A DNA stretch of 64,000 bases, from positions 26,915 to 90,914 of the forward strand of contig JAKVBH010000017.1 of NCBI GenBank assembly GCA_022447495.1, given 5' to 3'. Positions 60,864 through 64,000 of the stretch are shown here, in pieces (the first letter of the stretch is position 1; every line of letters starts with the position of its first letter). The translations under genes were made by a program, and so were the position numbers. This stretch comes from Marinovum sp. (GTDB taxonomy: Bacteria; Pseudomonadota; Alphaproteobacteria; Rhodobacterales; Rhodobacteraceae). Under the pieces are notes generated by a model. It saw nothing but the letters and a program-made list of their open reading frames with translations. It did not search any database and was not told the DNA's origin.

Positions 60864-61231
60864 GCGGGTGCGCCTTCAACACACTGCAGACTTGCGGGGA
60901 GAACCATATGATCTTTCGGCGTATCCATGGTTTGTATCTTATTTGTTATGCAGCGAAGGCTTTTGTGTTCCTGAGCTGGCCTTGTTCCAACTGTGTGCAA
61001 CACCACTCCAGCACCGATCATCACGTGACTGCTCTTTTTAGTTTCGGCAGACAGATCAAACGTGCTGCGCCATGTTTGGCTGGAAGCGGTCACCTCGGTC
61101 GGCATTGATGCTACATTGAGCCCGGAACCACCCTCACAAAAGACCATCGCGGCTGCAAAACGGGGCTCATATTGGCGCCGACTCGTATTACGGCCGTCAG
61201 CAACGGGTCGCTGGCTAGGGTTGCGTGTCAT
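60860..61231 (-). CDS. Hypothetical protein, translationally coupled to the racemase
   Basis: 123-aa ORF whose TGA overlaps the racemase GTG start (GTGA). No recognised domain. Confidence 0.4.
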   Translation of the reverse strand: MTRNPSQRPVADGRNTSRRQYEPRFAAAMVFCEGGSGLNVASMPTEVTASSQTWRSTFDLSAETKKSSHVMIGAGVVLHTVGTRPAQEHKSLRCITNKIQTMDTPKDHMVLPASLQCVEGAPA

Positions 61232-61267
61232 GGGAAGGATCCGGGAATCACTATTAGCATACGAACG

Positions 61268-61284
61268 GTATACACAATGTATGG
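61268..61284. promoter_or_regulatory. Candidate GntR operator GTATAC-acaat-GTATGG
   Basis: Same half-site and 5-bp spacing as the site at 62055; upstream of the minus-strand racemase operon. Confidence 0.55.
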
Positions 61285-61336
61285 CGTGTCAACGCTCGGC
61301 GTGGGTTTTTTGATTGGGTCCAAATTTAATCTTCTC

Positions 61337-61984
61337 TCAAAATGGATGATGAATGTGAGAAATGATCGCTTCGCGTACTTTGCTAAGGTGCGCTTTCATT
61401 GCAGTTGACGCGTGTTCTGGCGACTTGGCCATCACCGCATCAATGATTGCGAGGTGTTCATGGCATCCTGGTTCAAAGCGATCCGGCAGCGAGCCCTGAT
61501 CATACATCATCGTTTTGATTTTCATCCCTTCAATCAAGTCTGAAAGCAAATTCGACCCCGCCATTTGTGCGATTGTTAAATGCAGTTGCATATCAAGGCT
61601 GGAATGTTGCGCTGCGCTCGGGCGCGGCCCATCCAAAAAGGCAGAAACCTGTCGTCTTAAATTGGCTAAATCAACTGTAGAGGAATTTGAAATAGCAGCC
61701 TTTCTTGCTGCCTCACACTCAAGTAGGCTGCGTACATGAAGGATTTCCATAATCTCTGCCAAGGACACACTGTTTACGACTGGCGTGCCCCCGGCTGAGC
61801 GCTTGGCAAGTCCTTCGCTGATCAGCTGACCGATGGCTTCTCTGACCGGTGTTCGTGACACACCGAGCCGATCAGCGAAACTCTTCTCAGGCAGGGACGC
61901 ACCCGGTTCGAGTGTGCCGTCGAGTATCATCGCTTTCATCCGGTTGAATGTTGAAGTGCCTAGCGTTTGCAGCGTTTCGGTCAT
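61337..61984 (-). CDS. GntR family transcriptional regulator (FadR/FCD type)
   Basis: SLPEKSFADRLGVSRTPVREAIGQLISEGLAKRSAGGTPVV; FCD-like C-terminus. Confidence 0.9.
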   Translation of the reverse strand: MTETLQTLGTSTFNRMKAMILDGTLEPGASLPEKSFADRLGVSRTPVREAIGQLISEGLAKRSAGGTPVVNSVSLAEIMEILHVRSLLECEAARKAAISNSSTVDLANLRRQVSAFLDGPRPSAAQHSSLDMQLHLTIAQMAGSNLLSDLIEGMKIKTMMYDQGSLPDRFEPGCHEHLAIIDAVMAKSPEHASTAMKAHLSKVREAIISHIHHPF

Positions 61985-62054
61985 GTCGGCTCCTGCTGGT
62001 CGCAGCAAAATTTGAGATCTGTCCCATATATCGTAGTCAAAGGCCTACGTTATG

Positions 62055-62071
62055 GTATACGTTAAGTATAC
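62055..62071. promoter_or_regulatory. Candidate GntR operator GTATAC-gttaa-GTATAC
   Basis: Lies in the divergent gntR/dihydropyrimidinase promoter region. Confidence 0.65.
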
Positions 62072-62102
62072 TAAAATCTATAGGCATGGGGCCGGAGTTG
62101 CT

Positions 62103-63500
62103 ATGACAAACTCAAAATATGACACAATCATCCGAAGCGGGATGGTCGTCACTGCGTCTGGAGTCACCAAAGCAGACATTGGGATTGAAGCAGAAAAAAT
62201 TGCTGCGATTGAGCAGGACATTGCAGATGAAGCGGCAGTAGAGATCAACGCATCCGGACTGTTTGTGTTGCCTGGAGGTGTGGACACACATTGCCATATT
62301 GAGCAGGTCTCCGGTGCCGGCTTGATGAATTCAGACACTTTTGAAAGCGCAACTCGATCAGCGGCTTACGGGGGTACAACCACTGTTGTTTCTTTTGCAG
62401 CCCAGCATCCCGGCTACAAGATGCGGCAGGTTGTTGAGGACTACGCTGGACTGGCGGAAAAAGGGGCGCTGATTGACTACGCGTTCCATATGATTGTCGC
62501 GGATACAGGGGACAGGAACCTCGCTGACGATATCCCCGCGTTGATTGCTCAAGGCCATCGCTCGATCAAGATTTTCACCACCTATGATAAGGTGCGCCAG
62601 GATGATGAAGCGATCCTCAACATTCTGGATGTGGCAAAGCGGGAAGGCGCGCTGGTCTGTTTCCATGCCGAGAATGACGGTTTGATCCGCAATATGACCG
62701 CCAAGCTTCTGGCGGGGGGCAAAACGGCTCCGAAGTACCATGCTGTATCACATCCCCGCGAAGCTGAAATTGAAGCGATTGACCGCATGTGCCGGTTTGC
62801 CGAGTTTACAAACGCAAGGATCATGATTTTTCATGTCTCGACCAGGGAAGGTGCTGAGATTATTCGCCAAGCGCGCGCCCGAGGGGTGCAGGTTCAGTCC
62901 GAAACCTGCCCGCATTACCTTTTTATGACGGTGGATATCCTGAATAGCGAGAACCCCGCGCGCTTTTTGTGTTCGCCTCCTCAACGTTTGGCGTATGATC
63001 AGGAGGCGCTATGGGCGGCAATTTCGGATGGGACTATTGAGCTTGTTACATCTGATCATGCGCCATATCGCCTTGATGCAAGTGGCAAATTCGCCCACGG
63101 CGTTGATGCGCCGTTCAACCGGATCGCGAATGGGATGCCCGGCTTGGAAACACGCCTGCCTTTGATGTTCAATGCTATGGTCAGCGAGGGAGGGCTAGGA
63201 ATAGAGGCTTTTGCAAGAATAACTGCGACTGCGCCGGCACAAGCATTTGGGCTAGAGCGAAAAGGCAAAATCGCCGTTGGGTTTGATGCCGATATCGCCA
63301 TTTGGGATCCAGAACGTATCCATACTTATGGTCCAAACGATTTACATGATAACGTCGGATACAATCCATTTGAGGGAATGACCGTAAAAGGCGCGCCAAC
63401 AACAGTGCTGTCCCGGGGTGAGATTGTCGTACAGGACAGCCTTTTGCACGCAGAAATTGGCAGAGGCAAATGGCTCAAGATGGTGGCTCTAACGAAGTAA
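62103..63500 (+). CDS. Dihydropyrimidinase / D-hydantoinase family amidohydrolase
   Basis: PGGVDTHCHIEQ metal site, SIKIFTTYD carboxylysine region, HVSTREGAE, SDHAPY. Confidence 0.9.
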   Translation: MTNSKYDTIIRSGMVVTASGVTKADIGIEAEKIAAIEQDIADEAAVEINASGLFVLPGGVDTHCHIEQVSGAGLMNSDTFESATRSAAYGGTTTVVSFAAQHPGYKMRQVVEDYAGLAEKGALIDYAFHMIVADTGDRNLADDIPALIAQGHRSIKIFTTYDKVRQDDEAILNILDVAKREGALVCFHAENDGLIRNMTAKLLAGGKTAPKYHAVSHPREAEIEAIDRMCRFAEFTNARIMIFHVSTREGAEIIRQARARGVQVQSETCPHYLFMTVDILNSENPARFLCSPPQRLAYDQEALWAAISDGTIELVTSDHAPYRLDASGKFAHGVDAPFNRIANGMPGLETRLPLMFNAMVSEGGLGIEAFARITATAPAQAFGLERKGKIAVGFDADIAIWDPERIHTYGPNDLHDNVGYNPFEGMTVKGAPTTVLSRGEIVVQDSLLHAEIGRGKWLKMVALTK

Positions 63501-63927
63501 AAGATGACTTCGGACGCTGGCTTTTTTACGCTGAATTGCTCGGCAATCGTACAAAAAAGCACTGGTGGTAGCCCAAAGGACTCTCACACGTGCGAAGCGC
63601 CTCCGATATCACTGTTTCAAACACCGCATACTTGCCAGAGCGCATGGCCAAGACGGCTTCTAATTTCTAGCGGGACATCCGTCTAAATCAACTTAAACGT
63701 GTAGCTATGCCCCCCTGGGATCGAATTTGGTTTAGGGGTGCGGTTCATGAGCTAGGTCTCAATATTACCAGCGAGCAGAATCTGAGTGGCCGTGATCTTG
63801 TTGGTAAGCGCTAGCCCTTTCTTGGGCTCGGCAACAAAGCAACGTAAGCGGTTGCGTAGACCCCATGGTATCGCAGATTTCCTGGATTTGAGATTCTGAG
63901 CTTCAACTGATTTGGAGTTTTTCGGAA

Positions 63928-64000
63928 TGCTTGATGAGGGAAGTGGTTTGGGGCGACGCAAGCCGCAGCGCCGGACACCAGCAGAACGTGCGGCGATTGT
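63928..64000 (+). CDS. Possible start of a transposase/HTH protein, cut by the window edge
   Basis: Translates to MLDEGSGLGRRKPQRRTPAERAAIV..., reminiscent of IS accessory/HTH orf N-termini. Too short to be sure. Confidence 0.25.

Noticed and set aside
1-64000. CRISPR arrays, tRNA/rRNA genes, prophage or a defence island
   Set aside because: No regularly spaced repeats, tRNA-like T-loop/acceptor patterns, phage structural genes or known defence-domain clusters were recognised by eye.

Overview
The window is a 64 kb segment of an alphaproteobacterial chromosome. Gene content and style suggest a Rhodobacteraceae/roseobacter-like organism, but this is inference with no database search. It is mostly ordinary metabolic and transport DNA. 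The main blocks are:
- Envelope/secreted proteins: HdeD-like, DUF900-type hydrolase, PLD, trypsin-like protease.
- A hybrid histidine kinase next to a complete form I (Mo-Cu) aerobic CO dehydrogenase cluster: MHYT-LytTR regulator (CoxC/H-like), coxM-S-L with a YRCSFR active-site motif, coxD-E-F, a MobA/MocA-like cytidylyltransferase, a possible 30-aa micro-ORF, and coxG.
- Asp/Glu racemase, Tm-1/UPF0261 and several regulators.
- hyuA-hyuB followed by livKHMGF.
- A TRAP transporter with a DctB/DctD two-component system.
- A DEAD-box helicase with a Lys/Gly-rich tail.
- An NMT1-type ABC importer, an FAD dehydrogenase and a bile acid:Na+ symporter-like protein.
- A methylcrotonyl-CoA carboxylase-like operon with an embedded SNase-like gene.
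- An IS3-type transposase remnant.
- A GntR-controlled hydantoin/dihydropyrimidine-type catabolic locus.
No CRISPR array, tRNA, rRNA or prophage was recognised. The best candidates for something undescribed are the micro-ORF in the cox operon, the multi-hairpin leader before livK, the GTGA-coupled unknown 123-aa ORF ahead of the racemase, the SNase gene inside the mcc operon, and several decayed or frameshifted genes (AraC regulator, SGNH hydrolase, alpha/beta hydrolase, NtrY-like kinase).
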